Part shown: positions 31,647 through 41,394 of the stretch, piece after piece
Layout of the letters: each line of letters opens with the position of its first letter
Numbering within the stretch: position 1 is the stretch's first letter
Assembly: GCA_030427865.1 (NCBI GenBank)
Contig: JAUICK010000003.1
Location: forward strand, 203,018-267,017
Length of the DNA: 64,000 nucleotides
Reading direction: 5' to 3'
Source of the DNA: Bacteroidia bacterium
Lineage (GTDB): Bacteria > Bacteroidota > Bacteroidia > Flavobacteriales > Flavobacteriaceae
Notes under the pieces: model-generated
Databases searched by the model: none
What the model saw: only the letters and a program-made list of their open reading frames with translations
What the model was told of the DNA's origin: nothing
Translations under genes and position numbers: made by a program

Positions 31647-33914
31647 ATGGCTTTTGATATTGACATGATCAAACAAGTGTATTCTAACGTTGTAGAACGT
31701 GTGGATGCTGCCCGTAACATTACAGGGAAACCTTTAACATTGGCAGAAAAGATTTTGTATTCGCATTTATGGGATGGTAATCCTACAAAAGCCTTTACAA
31801 GGGGTAAAGACTATGTAGATTTTGCTCCAGATAGAATTGCATTACAAGATGCAACTGCACAAATGGCTTTGCTACAATTTATGCAAGCAGGTAAAAGTAA
31901 AGTGGCAGTACCTACAACTACACATTGTGATCATTTAATTCAAGCAAAAAATGGAGCAACTTCAGACTTACAATCTGCCTTAAATACTTCTAACGAAGTT
32001 TTTAACTTCTTAGAATCAGTTTCAAATAAATACGGTTTAGGATTTTGGAAACCAGGGGCAGGTATTATTCATCAAGTAGTTTTAGAAAATTATGCTTTTC
32101 CTGGAGGAATGATGATAGGTACAGATTCTCATACAGTTAACGCTGGTGGTTTAGGTATGGTTGCCATAGGAGTTGGTGGTGCAGATGCGGTAGATGTTAT
32201 GGCAGGTATGGCTTGGGAATTAAAGTTTCCTAAATTAATAGGTGTAAAATTAACAGGAAAACTTTCTGGTTGGACTGCACCAAAAGATGTTATTTTAAAA
32301 GTTGCAGACATTCTAACTGTTAAAGGAGGAACTGGTGCAATTGTTGAATATTTTGGACCTGGTGCTACAGCAATGTCTTGTACCGGTAAAGGAACTATTT
32401 GTAACATGGGAGCAGAAATTGGAGCAACAACATCTACATTTGGTTACGACGAATCTATGGAGCGTTATTTGCGTGCTACAGATAGAGACGATGTAGCGGA
32501 TGCTGCTAATAAAGTAAAAGACTATTTAACTGGTGATGCAGAAGTATATGCTAATCCTGAACAGTATTTTGACCAAGTTATTGAGATTAACCTTTCAGAG
32601 TTAAGCCCTTTATTAAACGGACCTTTTACACCAGATTTATCTACAAAAGCAGGTTCAGATATGACAAAAGCTGCTAATGACAATGATTGGCCTTTAAAAG
32701 TTGAATGGGGATTAATAGGTTCTTGTACCAATTCTTCTTACGAAGATTTATCACGAGCAGCATCAATTGCACAACAAGCCATAGACAAAGGTTTAAAGAC
32801 CAAAGCAGAGTTTGGTATCAACCCTGGTTCAGAAAAAGTAAGATATACTGCAGATAGAGATGGAATTTTAGGTGTATTTGAAAAATTAGATGCCAAAATT
32901 TTTACAAACGCTTGTGGCCCTTGTATTGGTCAATGGGCAAGGTATTCAGATCCTGCTAACGCACCAAAAAACTCTATAATTCATTCTTTTAACAGAAATT
33001 TTGCAAAACGTGCAGATGGTAACCCAAATACGCACGCATTTGTAGCTTCACCAGAAATGGTTGCAGCTGTTGCTATTGCTGGTCGTTTGGATTTTAATCC
33101 AATTACAGATAAATTAATCAACGAAAAAGGAGAAGAAGTAATGTTAGATGAGCCAACAGGATGGGAACTACCTCCAAAAGGTTTTGAAGTAAAAGACGAT
33201 GGATATTTAGCTCCTGAAGAAGATGGAAGTCATGTGAAAGTTGCTGTAAAAGAAGATTCAGAAAGGTTACAATTATTACAGCCTTTTACTCCATTAGGAA
33301 ATACTATTAATGGTGCTAAATTATTAATTAAAGCTTTTGGGAAATGTACTACAGATCATATTTCTATGGCAGGACCATGGTTACGTTTTAGAGGGCATTT
33401 AGATAATATAGCAAATAATACATTAATAGGTGCTGTTAATGCATTTAATAAGAAAACAAATTTTGTTAAAAATCAACTAACAGGAGAATATGATGCAGTA
33501 CCTGCAACACAAAGAGCATATAAAAAAGCAGGAATAAAAACTATAGTTGTTGGAGACCATAATTATGGAGAAGGCTCTTCTAGAGAACATGCAGCAATGC
33601 AACCAAGACATTTAGGAGTTGCAGCTGTTTTAGTAAAGTCTTTTGCAAGAATTCATGAAACAAACCTAAAAAAACAAGGAATGTTAGGTTTAACATTTGA
33701 AAATGAAACCGATTACGATTTAATTCAAGAAGATGACACTTTTAACTTTTTAGATTTAAACGAGTTTGCTCCTGGAAAACCTTTAAAAATAGAGGTAGTT
33801 CATGCAGATGGAAGTAAAGATATAATCTTAGCAAACCATACGTATAATCAAGGTCAAATAGATTGGTATAATGAAGGTTCTGCATTAAATTTAATTAAAA
33901 AGCAAAACGCTTAA
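31647..33914 (+). CDS. acn: Aconitate hydratase (mitochondrial-type)
   Basis: 755 residues. Interconverts citrate and isocitrate in the TCA cycle using a [4Fe-4S] cluster. Cluster ligands are the Cys in [12 protein letters not shown] and the two in [12 protein letters not shown]. The [20 protein letters not shown] block binds substrate and the C-terminal swivel domain has [22 protein letters not shown]. Length and motif wording fit the eukaryotic mitochondrial type rather than bacterial AcnA (about 890) or AcnB. It stands alone between rnpB and a terminator at 33937. Confidence 0.94.
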   Translation: MAFDIDMIKQVYSNVVERVDAARNITGKPLTLAEKILYSHLWDGNPTKAFTRGKDYVDFAPDRIALQDATAQMALLQFMQAGKSKVAVPTTTHCDHLIQAKNGATSDLQSALNTSNEVFNFLESVSNKYGLGFWKPGAGIIHQVVLENYAFPGGMMIGTDSHTVNAGGLGMVAIGVGGADAVDVMAGMAWELKFPKLIGVKLTGKLSGWTAPKDVILKVADILTVKGGTGAIVEYFGPGATAMSCTGKGTICNMGAEIGATTSTFGYDESMERYLRATDRDDVADAANKVKDYLTGDAEVYANPEQYFDQVIEINLSELSPLLNGPFTPDLSTKAGSDMTKAANDNDWPLKVEWGLIGSCTNSSYEDLSRAASIAQQAIDKGLKTKAEFGINPGSEKVRYTADRDGILGVFEKLDAKIFTNACGPCIGQWARYSDPANAPKNSIIHSFNRNFAKRADGNPNTHAFVASPEMVAAVAIAGRLDFNPITDKLINEKGEEVMLDEPTGWELPPKGFEVKDDGYLAPEEDGSHVKVAVKEDSERLQLLQPFTPLGNTINGAKLLIKAFGKCTTDHISMAGPWLRFRGHLDNIANNTLIGAVNAFNKKTNFVKNQLTGEYDAVPATQRAYKKAGIKTIVVGDHNYGEGSSREHAAMQPRHLGVAAVLVKSFARIHETNLKKQGMLGLTFENETDYDLIQEDDTFNFLDLNEFAPGKPLKIEVVHADGSKDIILANHTYNQGQIDWYNEGSALNLIKKQNA

Positions 33915-33936
33915 TACTTCTATACGTTATATTTTT

Positions 33937-33967
33937 AACTCTCGAAGAAATTCGAGAGTTTTTTTTG
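33937..33967 (+). terminator. Rho-independent terminator of aconitase
   Basis: AACTCTCGAA-GAAA-TTCGAGAGTT, a perfect 10-bp stem with a GAAA tetraloop, followed by a T-run. Confidence 0.92.
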
Positions 33968-34104
33968 GTAGACATTTACTAATTTCTATAAAGCAAAATT
34001 GTTTAATAATTATTGATGCAAAAAAAGAAGGTATATTATATTTTTTTGTAAGTTATTAAAAGTATTGTAGACTCTTAGAATAGTTAATCTATAAATTATT
34101 TTTT

Positions 34105-34776
34105 ATGAAAAAGCTCTGGTTTTTCGACAATGTTAACCTATTCAATCTTCTTTGTCCTCATAAATTTAAAGATTATAAAAAATGTCATGATTTTGATCGA
34201 TACAAAAAAAGTGATTATATCTATTTTGAAGAAGATGCTGCAAACAAAGTATATTTAATAGAAAAAGGGAAAGTTAAAATAGGTTATTATACAGAAGAAG
34301 GTAATGAAATTGTAAAAGCAATTTTAACCAAAGGAGAGTTGTTTGGAGAAAAAGCAATTTTAGGAGAAGAAAATAGAAATGAATTTGCGCAATCTATAGA
34401 TGCATCTACATCTATATGCCCAATAGGAGTAGAGACCATGCATAATTTAATGCGAGATAATAAAACTTTTAGTTTAAAAATTTATAAGTTTTTGGGATTG
34501 CGATTTAAAAAATTAGAGCGCAGATTACAACTCATTTTATTTAAAGATACCAAAACACGTTTTTTAGAGTTTATGAAAGAATTATGTGAAGAATATGGTT
34601 ACGATTGTGATAAAACAGGTGATAAAGTAATTCTACATCCTTATACACAAAAAGATATAGCTTCTTTAATAGGCACATCAAGATCTAACTTAAATGTATT
34701 AATGAATGAGTTAAAGGAAGAAAAAATCATTAATTTTAACAGAAAAGAAATCAGAATTTTAGAAAAAATAGCATAA
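34105..34776 (+). CDS. Crp/Fnr family transcriptional regulator
   Basis: 223 residues: cyclic-nucleotide-binding-like beta barrel (about 30-125, KVYLIEKGKVKIGYYTEEGNE, KGELFGEKAILGEENRNEFA), a dimerisation helix and a winged helix-turn-helix (TQKDIASLIGTSRSNLNVLMNEL, 175-200). No Fnr-type N-terminal Cys cluster is arranged for [4Fe-4S] binding; the Cys at 16 and 27 (LCPHKFKDYKKCHDF) are too few. It could still sense NO, heme or redox state. It lies upstream of a lipoprotein gene whose promoter carries a dyad at about -41, and 5 kb from the nitrite/NO cluster. Confidence 0.88.
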   Translation: MKKLWFFDNVNLFNLLCPHKFKDYKKCHDFDRYKKSDYIYFEEDAANKVYLIEKGKVKIGYYTEEGNEIVKAILTKGELFGEKAILGEENRNEFAQSIDASTSICPIGVETMHNLMRDNKTFSLKIYKFLGLRFKKLERRLQLILFKDTKTRFLEFMKELCEEYGYDCDKTGDKVILHPYTQKDIASLIGTSRSNLNVLMNELKEEKIINFNRKEIRILEKIA

Positions 34777-34782
34777 GTGTTC

Positions 34783-34822
34783 GTTAGCTAACATTTTAAG
34801 ACTTTTTTTGCGGATAACTTTG
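34783..34822 (+). promoter_or_regulatory. Dyad and -7 box in front of the RskA-like lipoprotein gene
   Basis: GTTAGCTAAC (34783-34792) is a perfect dyad; TAACTTTG (34815-34822) is a -7 box. With a start near 34829 the dyad centres near -41, the usual position of a class II Crp/Fnr activator site. Confidence 0.45.
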
Positions 34823-34853
34823 TCATCAACATTAACATAAAAATATTAATAAG

Positions 34854-35756
34854 ATGAAAAAAGTTTTAAATTTAGTAATGATTATTGCACTAACTGCATT
34901 TTTGGTTGCATGTAGCAATAGCGAAAAAGAACCAGTTGAAGGAACTCTAACTCTCGATTTAACAGGTTTAGAAGAATTAGGTGCAAACTATGTTTACGAA
35001 GGATGGTTGATTGTAAATGGCAGCCCAGTTAGTACAGGTACTTTTACAAGTGTAACATTTCCGCAGTCTTTTACAGTAAAAACTTCTGATTTACAAACGG
35101 CAACAAAATTTGTATTATCTATTGAGCCAGCAGGCGAAACAGGAGCAGCAGCTTTAGCGCCTGCGGCAACAAAAATTTTGGCAGGAGATTTTACAGGAAA
35201 CATAGCATCTGTAAATTCTGATAATATTGTTGTCGATAATTCGGGAGCCATAAAAACTTTAGGAACCTCTTGGGGAAAATACATTTTAGCAACTCCAACA
35301 GACTCAGATAATACAAACGAAGCAAGTGGTGTATGGTTTTTAGATAATTCTAATCCGCCAGCAGTTGCTGGTTTAGGTTTACCAATGTTATCTGCTGGTT
35401 GGAAATATGAAGGTTGGGTTGTTCTTAACGGAACTCCAGTAAGTACAGGAACATTCTTAACAGCTAATGTAGCAGATGATAATGCAGCAACTTCACCATA
35501 TAAAGGCACTGTAGGTAATGGACCAGGTTTTCCAGGAGAAGATTATGTAATGGGTTCAGCAGCTGGAGTTAATTTTCCAACAGATTTAAAAGGAGCAACA
35601 GTTGTTATTTCTGTAGAACCAAACCCAGATAATAGCCCTGCACCTTTTACTTTAAAACCTTTAGCACATAAAGTACCAGCAAATGCTGCCAATCATACTG
35701 TAATAAATATGGGAGCAGGACCTAAAGCAATTTTATCTGGAACAGTAAGCAGATAA
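34854..35756 (+). CDS. Lipoprotein with two RskA-like (anti-sigma-K C-terminal) modules
   Basis: 300 residues. Lipobox AFLVAC with Cys20. The same motif occurs twice: YEGWLIVNGSPVSTGTF (48-64) and YEGWVVLNGTPVSTGTF (185-201), each followed by a segment ending VLSIEPAGE or VISVEPNPDN. This wording resembles the extracytoplasmic C-terminal domain of RskA-type anti-sigma factors, but there is no transmembrane helix or cytoplasmic sigma-binding part, so it is not an anti-sigma factor itself. A surface or periplasmic binding role is likely; ligand unknown. Probably regulated by the preceding Crp/Fnr protein. A 12-bp-stem terminator follows. Confidence 0.65.
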   Translation: MKKVLNLVMIIALTAFLVACSNSEKEPVEGTLTLDLTGLEELGANYVYEGWLIVNGSPVSTGTFTSVTFPQSFTVKTSDLQTATKFVLSIEPAGETGAAALAPAATKILAGDFTGNIASVNSDNIVVDNSGAIKTLGTSWGKYILATPTDSDNTNEASGVWFLDNSNPPAVAGLGLPMLSAGWKYEGWVVLNGTPVSTGTFLTANVADDNAATSPYKGTVGNGPGFPGEDYVMGSAAGVNFPTDLKGATVVISVEPNPDNSPAPFTLKPLAHKVPANAANHTVINMGAGPKAILSGTVSR

Positions 35757-35802
35757 CAGAAAATATAAAATCTTCTATTTCATGTTAATGGTAGATTAAA
35801 TA

Positions 35803-35834
35803 AAGGGTAATTGCAAAAGCAATTACCCTTTTCT
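35803..35834 (+). terminator. Terminator of the lipoprotein gene
   Basis: AAGGGTAATTGC-AAAA-GCAATTACCCTT, a perfect 12-bp stem with a T-run. A second weaker hairpin (CAACT...AGTTG plus seven T, about 35879-35904) follows. Confidence 0.9.
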
Positions 35835-35902
35835 GTATAAAAAATGCCTAAAGAAACTTAAAAAGTTTGCAATAGGCACCAACTAACCAACCAGTTGTTT
35901 TT

Positions 35903-36247
35903 TTATTTCTTATTAACTTTTATAGGCATTCTATAAATTTCACCTTTTTTAATATTTTTTAAATTCACTTTTTTATAGTTTAATTTATTTTTTACATAGC
36001 TTATAAATTCTGGTGTTTTAGAATCTACAGAAATAACAACAACTTCGTTATTGTTATTTACTATAAACTGAACTTCTGCTAAATAAGATTTATCGATATT
36101 CATTGGAATATTTTTTCCTAATAGAGAAACAATTTCGGTTCTTAAAGTTTTTTGATCTGTTACTTTATTTTTTTCTGATGCTGATGCAGCAAATACTGTA
36201 GATAAACTAATTGCAAAAATGGTAATAACTGTTTTAAAATTTTTCAT
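35903..36247 (-). CDS. Small secreted protein, TonB C-terminal-like
   Basis: 114 residues with a clear signal peptide (MKNFKTVITIFAISLSTVFAASA). The mature part (VQFIVNNNNEVVVISVDS... YVKNKLNYKKVNLKNIKKGEIYRMPIKVN) has the strand-helix-strand spacing of a minimal TonB C-terminal or energy-transducer-like domain: an 'F-x-V-x-x-x-x-x-V' strand, a helix, then 'G-x-x-Y-x-x-P-I-x-x'. It lacks a membrane anchor and Pro-rich linker, so it cannot be a working TonB. Function unknown. It stands alone between convergent terminators and the aminotransferase gene. Confidence 0.6.
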   Translation of the reverse strand: MKNFKTVITIFAISLSTVFAASASEKNKVTDQKTLRTEIVSLLGKNIPMNIDKSYLAEVQFIVNNNNEVVVISVDSKTPEFISYVKNKLNYKKVNLKNIKKGEIYRMPIKVNKK

Positions 36248-36446
36248 GATATAAGTATTTTGGGTTGTTTTTATATAAGAAAGACGAACATTAATAAAAT
36301 GAGTTACAGTGTAAATACCACTTTAATAGAACCTTAACGTTATTTAACGGTATTTAAGAAATTAGAAAGATTTTGTTAACTTTTAAGATATAATTAAGTA
36401 GAATCTTAATTTTTAAGGAGAATTTAATGGTTATGAACCACAAATA

Positions 36447-37628
36447 TTATTCACTAATTTCATTAATAGATTTTAAAAGAATGTCTATTCCTATTTTTAA
36501 TTCTTTATTAGAAATTGTTAATGGAGGGGTAATTCTAATTGCTTTTCCTTCAAATAACAAAAAGAATAGGATTAATCCATTTTCTAAACATCGATGAATA
36601 ATTTTTGCTGCTAAATCTGGTGTTTCTACAATTGCTGCCAACATTAACCCTTTACCTCTTATTTCTTTTATTTTGGAGTGTTTTAAGTGTGTTCTAATGA
36701 ATTTTTCTTTTTGTAGACTTCTAATAAATAAGTTTTTAGATGCAATTTCTTTAAGAGTAGCTACTCCAGCAGCTGCCATTACAGGATGACCAGCAAACGT
36801 AGAAATGTGCCCTAATTTTGGATTCTCTTTAAGTAAATTCATCGTATGTTTTGCGGCAATAAAAGCTCCAATAGGCATTCCTCCACCTAAACCTTTACCA
36901 GTTATAATAATGTCGGGTACAACATTATAGTTTTCAAATCCCCAAAAAGTTCCTGTTCTACCAATTCCTGTTTGAATTTCGTCTAAAATTAGCAATGCAC
37001 CAACCTCAGTACAACGTTTTTTTACTTTCAATAAAAAATTATTTTTTGGCTCTATAAAACCAGCACCACCTTGAATAGTTTCTAAAATTACTGCAGCAGT
37101 TTTATGAGTAATTTTTTTCAAATCATTGACATTATTAAATTCAATAAACTTAGTTCCAGGAATTAAAGGTCTAAAAGCTGCATTTTGTTTTTCTACACCA
37201 GAAACACTCATAGATCCCATTGTATTTCCATGATAAGAGTTTTTAGCCGAAATTATTTCAAAACGATTGGTTGTTCTTTTTGCTAATTTTAATGCTCCTT
37301 CAGTGGCTTCTGTACCAGAATTTGTGATGTAAACAGTATTTAGGTTATTAGGAGAGTTTTTTACCAATAATTTACAAAGTTTTACTTGCTCACTTTGAAC
37401 AAACTCACCATATACCATTACATGAGTATGTTTTTTGAGTTGTTTTTTAATGGCTTTTGTAACTTTAGGGTGGTTATGACCAAGGCTATTGGCAGAAACA
37501 CCAGCAACAAAATCTAAATATTTATTTCCGTTAATATCATAGATGTACGACCCTTTTGCATGAGAAACTTCGAGAGCAAGTGGGTGAGTAGAGGTTTGTG
37601 CTTGATATTTAAAAAAATCTTTTTTCAA
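36447..37628 (-). CDS. Class III aminotransferase (acetylornithine/4-aminobutyrate type)
   Basis: 393 residues, fold-type I PLP enzyme. ITNSGTEATEGALKLA binds the cofactor phosphate, LILDEIQTGIGRTGTFWGFE holds the Asp that pairs with the PLP nitrogen, and the Schiff-base Lys is in IITGKGLGGGMPIGAFI. The family covers ornithine, acetylornithine, GABA and taurine aminotransferases; which one cannot be decided. It starts two bases after the stop of the OstA-like gene, so they share a transcript. That pairing does not suggest a single pathway. Confidence 0.85.
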   Translation of the reverse strand: MKKDFFKYQAQTSTHPLALEVSHAKGSYIYDINGNKYLDFVAGVSANSLGHNHPKVTKAIKKQLKKHTHVMVYGEFVQSEQVKLCKLLVKNSPNNLNTVYITNSGTEATEGALKLAKRTTNRFEIISAKNSYHGNTMGSMSVSGVEKQNAAFRPLIPGTKFIEFNNVNDLKKITHKTAAVILETIQGGAGFIEPKNNFLLKVKKRCTEVGALLILDEIQTGIGRTGTFWGFENYNVVPDIIITGKGLGGGMPIGAFIAAKHTMNLLKENPKLGHISTFAGHPVMAAAGVATLKEIASKNLFIRSLQKEKFIRTHLKHSKIKEIRGKGLMLAAIVETPDLAAKIIHRCLENGLILFFLLFEGKAIRITPPLTISNKELKIGIDILLKSINEISE

Positions 37629-37630
37629 AC

Positions 37631-39274
37631 TTATTGTTCTTTTATAGAAAAATCTTGTTTGGGCAATTTAGAAGAACTTTTCTTTTTTTCTTTTAATTTT
37701 TTATCTAAAATGGCTTTAGATTTATGTTTTTTTAGTTTTCTATCTGGAGGGGTATTATCGTTTTTATGTTTTATAAAAATATCTTCTTTCTTTTTAGGTT
37801 GTTCTTTTTCTCGCCAAATAAATCCTTTTAATTCTCTAACATCTTCAGGTAGTTGTGATGGAGGATAAGTTTTTCCATCAGATTTTTTTAAATATTTTAT
37901 GGTTTCTATTTGACCGTTTTCTAAGATAAACTCGATATTGCTCGAAATTTCTTTAGTAATAGTTTCTAAAACTTGTGTTTCTTCATTTCTATTAAAATAA
38001 ACAGATTCTGCATTTCCTTTAACCAAAAGTAGGCGAAGCTTGTTCTTTTTAAATTTACCAAACATATTTCTTCCTTTTATTTGATTAAAATCTTTTTTAG
38101 AAATAGAATCTTTTGAAATAATAAATGCGTTGTTTAAAACTTTAAGAGAATCTAATTTTTCTGTTTCAACATTAGAAATTAAATGGATAGTGTCTCCAGT
38201 AATTTGATTTCCATCAGACCAAATTACAGGATTTCTAAACATTTTTGTTAAGCCAGTTGCTTGATTTGTATGAATTGAATCACATTTTCCTTGTAAATCA
38301 GATTTAAAAATTTTTACATTGTGGTATGTTCTAATTATTCTTTTTTCTGGTTTTCCAGTAACCAATAGTGTGTCTCCATGAACAAACATAGAATCTTTAT
38401 CTATAATAGAAATTGCAACAGCCTTTTTTACAATAAATAGAGAGTCTTTTAATTCAAAAATCTCTGCATAATTTCCTTTAGAAACAAAGTTTTGTACTGT
38501 GTCTATAATTTGGATATTATTAGTTGCAGAGGCAAAACCTTTCTTTTTGTCATAATACAAACTATCTCCTTCTACGGTTCTTTCTTTTAAAAATAATTTC
38601 GCATTTTTTACAAAATGAGAAACATCAGTTTTTGTGTTATAAAATCCTTTTTCGCAATAAATTTTATTGTTATTTTCTGTATTTGTTATTGTAGATGGGC
38701 CATATAAATACGTAAGCCCAGAATCTGTGTAGTAGTCTAAATGATTAGATTCTAAATGATGTTCTGGGTTTACAACTGTTACTCTTGTTGTGGCAGTAAA
38801 TTTTTTATTTTCTAAATAGTAATTACCGTTTTTACTTTTTAAGGTGTTAGTTTGGTCTTTAATAGTAGCATAACTTCTGTAATATAATTTCTGATTTAAT
38901 CTATCAAAATGAAGCGTATCTGTAGTTAATGTCATTGAGGGGTCTTTTAAAATTACATTTCCCCAAGAAAGTGCTTGTTTAGAGTTGGCATCGTAATCTG
39001 TATAATTACTAGTTTGGGTAACTGTATCTCCTTGTTTAATAAGAACATTACCAATGGCTTTAAAAAAGTTTTTATCTTTAAAATAAAATGCCTTTTGACA
39101 TGTAAGTTTTATACCATCATGTTTTATTCTAACATCACCAAGTAACACTGTTGCGCCTGGATATTTATCTTCATCTGCATATTGAATTTCTGAGTTTTCA
39201 ATAACAATTTTTTTAGTTTGAGCAATTGCAAACGATGAAATAAGTAAAAAAAATAGAATGATAATTCTTTTCAA
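37631..39274 (-). CDS. OstA-like (LptA/LptD N-domain) protein
   Basis: 547 residues with a signal peptide (MKRIIILFFLLISSFAIAQ). The rest is a long series of beta-jellyroll OstA repeats (YPGATVLLGDVRIKHDGIKLTCQKAFYF..., GNVLIKQGDTV, GNVILKDPSMTLTTDTLHFD). These domains form the periplasmic bridge that carries lipopolysaccharide. It lacks the LptD barrel, so it should be a periplasmic or outer-membrane-associated Lpt component particular to Bacteroidota. The C-terminal 70 residues are Lys-rich and disordered. It precedes the aminotransferase by two bases. Confidence 0.8.
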   Translation of the reverse strand: MKRIIILFFLLISSFAIAQTKKIVIENSEIQYADEDKYPGATVLLGDVRIKHDGIKLTCQKAFYFKDKNFFKAIGNVLIKQGDTVTQTSNYTDYDANSKQALSWGNVILKDPSMTLTTDTLHFDRLNQKLYYRSYATIKDQTNTLKSKNGNYYLENKKFTATTRVTVVNPEHHLESNHLDYYTDSGLTYLYGPSTITNTENNNKIYCEKGFYNTKTDVSHFVKNAKLFLKERTVEGDSLYYDKKKGFASATNNIQIIDTVQNFVSKGNYAEIFELKDSLFIVKKAVAISIIDKDSMFVHGDTLLVTGKPEKRIIRTYHNVKIFKSDLQGKCDSIHTNQATGLTKMFRNPVIWSDGNQITGDTIHLISNVETEKLDSLKVLNNAFIISKDSISKKDFNQIKGRNMFGKFKKNKLRLLLVKGNAESVYFNRNEETQVLETITKEISSNIEFILENGQIETIKYLKKSDGKTYPPSQLPEDVRELKGFIWREKEQPKKKEDIFIKHKNDNTPPDRKLKKHKSKAILDKKLKEKKKSSSKLPKQDFSIKEQ

Positions 39275-39336
39275 ACTGATGTATTTTAAGCAAAAATAAT
39301 GAAAAGAATAAGCTTACCTATTAAAGAAAAGTGAAA

Positions 39337-40080
39337 TTATGAATAAACAATTTTTTCTTTACCTATAACTTTGCTTTCTAACTTTTTAGCTTTTGGAAAA
39401 AGAATATTATTTTCTATATGAATATGATCTTGCAATTCATCATCAAATTTCTGTAATTTATGATACAAGAGTTTAAAAGAATCGCACACACCTTTTTCTG
39501 GTATTGTGTAGTTTTTAGAAAGTTTTGCTATTCTTTTAAAAGTAGTTCTAATTTTAAGATGATCATCTTCAAAATCTTCTATTGATTGTACTTTTGGTAA
39601 ATCTATATTTTTACTGTTGGTGTTTTCTTCTTTTATCTTAATAAGTTCTTTTAAATAAGGAAATAAAATGGTTTCCTCATTTTTCATATGTTCTAAAATA
39701 TCTTCTGTTATGTTTTGAATTAATAGATTGATTTCTTTTAATTCTAAATACCTTTTGCTGTATAAATCGGCTACTTTCTGGCCATATTCTTTTAAAAGTA
39801 AGATGTTTTCTTCTTTGTAATCGTGATGAATTTCAGAAAGAAAGTGAATTAAAAAATCTAATTCCCAAGTATTGTAATCTTGAAGATAATATACATTTGT
39901 ATTAACAGAACTTAGTTTGTCAGTTACTTTTTTTATGCTTAATCCCTTTTTTTCACAAAGACTAAAAAGATTTTTTTTTCCTTCTATACTGTAATCGATG
40001 TCAAATTCTTTAAATATTATAGAAGTGTTTATGTTTTCTACAACAATATCTGAGATTAATTTATTTTCAAAACGCTTCAT
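39337..40080 (-). CDS. RIC/ScdA-like di-iron (hemerythrin) protein lacking the N-terminal Cys pair
   Basis: 247 residues. Family RIC/YtfE proteins repair Fe-S clusters after NO or oxidant damage. The hemerythrin-like part keeps its His/Glu ligands (HHDYKEENILLLKEYG, HMKNEETILFPYLKELI, DDHLKIRTTFKRIAKLS, DDELQDHIHIENNILFPKA). The N-terminal DUF542 domain normally carries FCCGG; here the equivalent is DYSIEGKKNLFSL, so the redox Cys pair is lost. The paralogue at 45055 keeps it (FCCGGG). It may therefore use iron or NO chemistry without the Cys step, or act with the other protein. It is upstream of, and oriented with, the NO-cluster membrane gene. Confidence 0.88.
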   Translation of the reverse strand: MKRFENKLISDIVVENINTSIIFKEFDIDYSIEGKKNLFSLCEKKGLSIKKVTDKLSSVNTNVYYLQDYNTWELDFLIHFLSEIHHDYKEENILLLKEYGQKVADLYSKRYLELKEINLLIQNITEDILEHMKNEETILFPYLKELIKIKEENTNSKNIDLPKVQSIEDFEDDHLKIRTTFKRIAKLSKNYTIPEKGVCDSFKLLYHKLQKFDDELQDHIHIENNILFPKAKKLESKVIGKEKIVYS

Positions 40081-40133
40081 AATTCTTTATAATTTTCTTT
40101 GTCAAAGATGTAACACTTTTTTAGTTAAAAATA

Positions 40134-40145
40134 TGACTTTTGTCA
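40134..40145. promoter_or_regulatory. Dyad TGACTTTTGTCA upstream of the RIC-like gene
   Basis: A TGAC-N4-GTCA dyad lies 55-65 bases upstream of the start at 40080. The spacing is that of Fnr/Dnr-type sites (TTGAC-N4-GTCAA). It is a candidate target of the Crp/Fnr regulator at 34105. Confidence 0.4.
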
Positions 40146-40173
40146 GTCGGTTATATAATTTAAAAAGAATCGT

Positions 40174-41394
40174 TTAGAAAGATGAGATTTTAGGAAAAGA
40201 ATGTTTTAAAGATTGAATAAAAATAGTTGAAATGCCTATAAACATTAAAGAACTAACAATTACTAAAATAAAAAAATAATTAGGTATTAGTGGCAATTGT
40301 AACCAAACACAGATACCTTTATAAAAAATTAAAATTTCTGAAATGATAAAACCTAAAAGATAAATTGTTGTTCCGATTTTAGAAAGCCTTAATAAGGTAG
40401 CTTTATTTAAAAACACAAATAAAGTTAGACTTACAATCCCTAAAAAAGTTAAGTGTAAATACCCAATTACAAAATCTATAATTTGTGATATTAATTCTGA
40501 AAAATAAGGTATAGCTGTTAAGAATTGTAAGATTATTTTAGTTACAAAAAGAGAGTAAACAAATTTTAGTAATTTAAAATTAAAAGGGGTAAAAACCTTA
40601 GTTATTTGCGCTTTATAATTAGTAAAGATGAGTTGAAGTTTTCCTATTGCAACCATCTGGAAAACTGCACCTAATATTGACAGAAAATAGATAGTCTTAT
40701 GAGGTTTTATCCATAGAAATGATAAAAATAATGTTAAGCAACAACTAATCATCATATATTTATAAAATGAAGAAATAAATTCTTTGGCAATATCTATTTT
40801 ATGTTTTTCTAAGAAAAAAAAGAACAACCCAAATAGACAAAAAACAAACCATCCATTGTATTGAAAATGCAAGTAAAAATAGATAGCATTTTTATACCAA
40901 TGAGAAGTATTACCTAAGGTGTTCATAATAATTCCTAATATCCAAGGGCCTATACTTGAAATTATCATTAATATTAATGAAGCATTTATAAATTTATAGG
41001 AATATTTATTTTTCTTAAAAATGGTATGCTTTTTAAAAAAAACATAAAACCAATAAGAACAAAATAAAAATAATGTCGAAAAAATTATAGAAAACAAAGC
41101 ATAACCTGTAAAAGGAAAACTAAAAAGCATTCCTAATATCGCAATTTGGGTAACTAAAAAAAGCTTAAAGTATTTCTTTTTAGCAATATCATTTATAAAA
41201 AGATGAAAAATTAATGTTGTTAAACCTAAATAAACCCAACCTAATAGCGCTATATGAGAATGTGTATGAACTAAAAATTTATAGTTTGCATTTATATTTA
41301 TTACAGAAAATAGACGTAAAAAAATGCCTAAAAAAGCAGCAATTATAAAATAAAACAATGCTATTAGCACATGTTTTCTTGTTGTTTTTATCAT
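40174..41394 (-). CDS. Polytopic membrane protein with conserved intramembrane histidines (nitrogen-oxide cluster)
   Basis: 406 residues, about twelve hydrophobic helices. Histidines sit inside or at the edge of helices: VHTHSHIALLGW (H43, H45, H47), YLHFQYNGWFVF (H176), GYLHLTFLGIVSL (H314). The pattern recalls heme-binding membrane proteins of the heme-copper oxidase/NO reductase or NnrS type, but the full ligand set of a HCO (six His) is not seen, so I do not call it a NO reductase. It overlaps the Rrf2 repressor gene by four bases, so the two form an operon that probably responds to NO. Confidence 0.6.
   Translation of the reverse strand: MIKTTRKHVLIALFYFIIAAFLGIFLRLFSVININANYKFLVHTHSHIALLGWVYLGLTTLIFHLFINDIAKKKYFKLFLVTQIAILGMLFSFPFTGYALFSIIFSTLFLFCSYWFYVFFKKHTIFKKNKYSYKFINASLILMIISSIGPWILGIIMNTLGNTSHWYKNAIYFYLHFQYNGWFVFCLFGLFFFFLEKHKIDIAKEFISSFYKYMMISCCLTLFLSFLWIKPHKTIYFLSILGAVFQMVAIGKLQLIFTNYKAQITKVFTPFNFKLLKFVYSLFVTKIILQFLTAIPYFSELISQIIDFVIGYLHLTFLGIVSLTLFVFLNKATLLRLSKIGTTIYLLGFIISEILIFYKGICVWLQLPLIPNYFFILVIVSSLMFIGISTIFIQSLKHSFPKISSF

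Noticed and set aside
40174..41394. NO reductase (NorB/qNor) call
   Set aside because: The full six-His ligand set and the glutamates of NorB are not visible.
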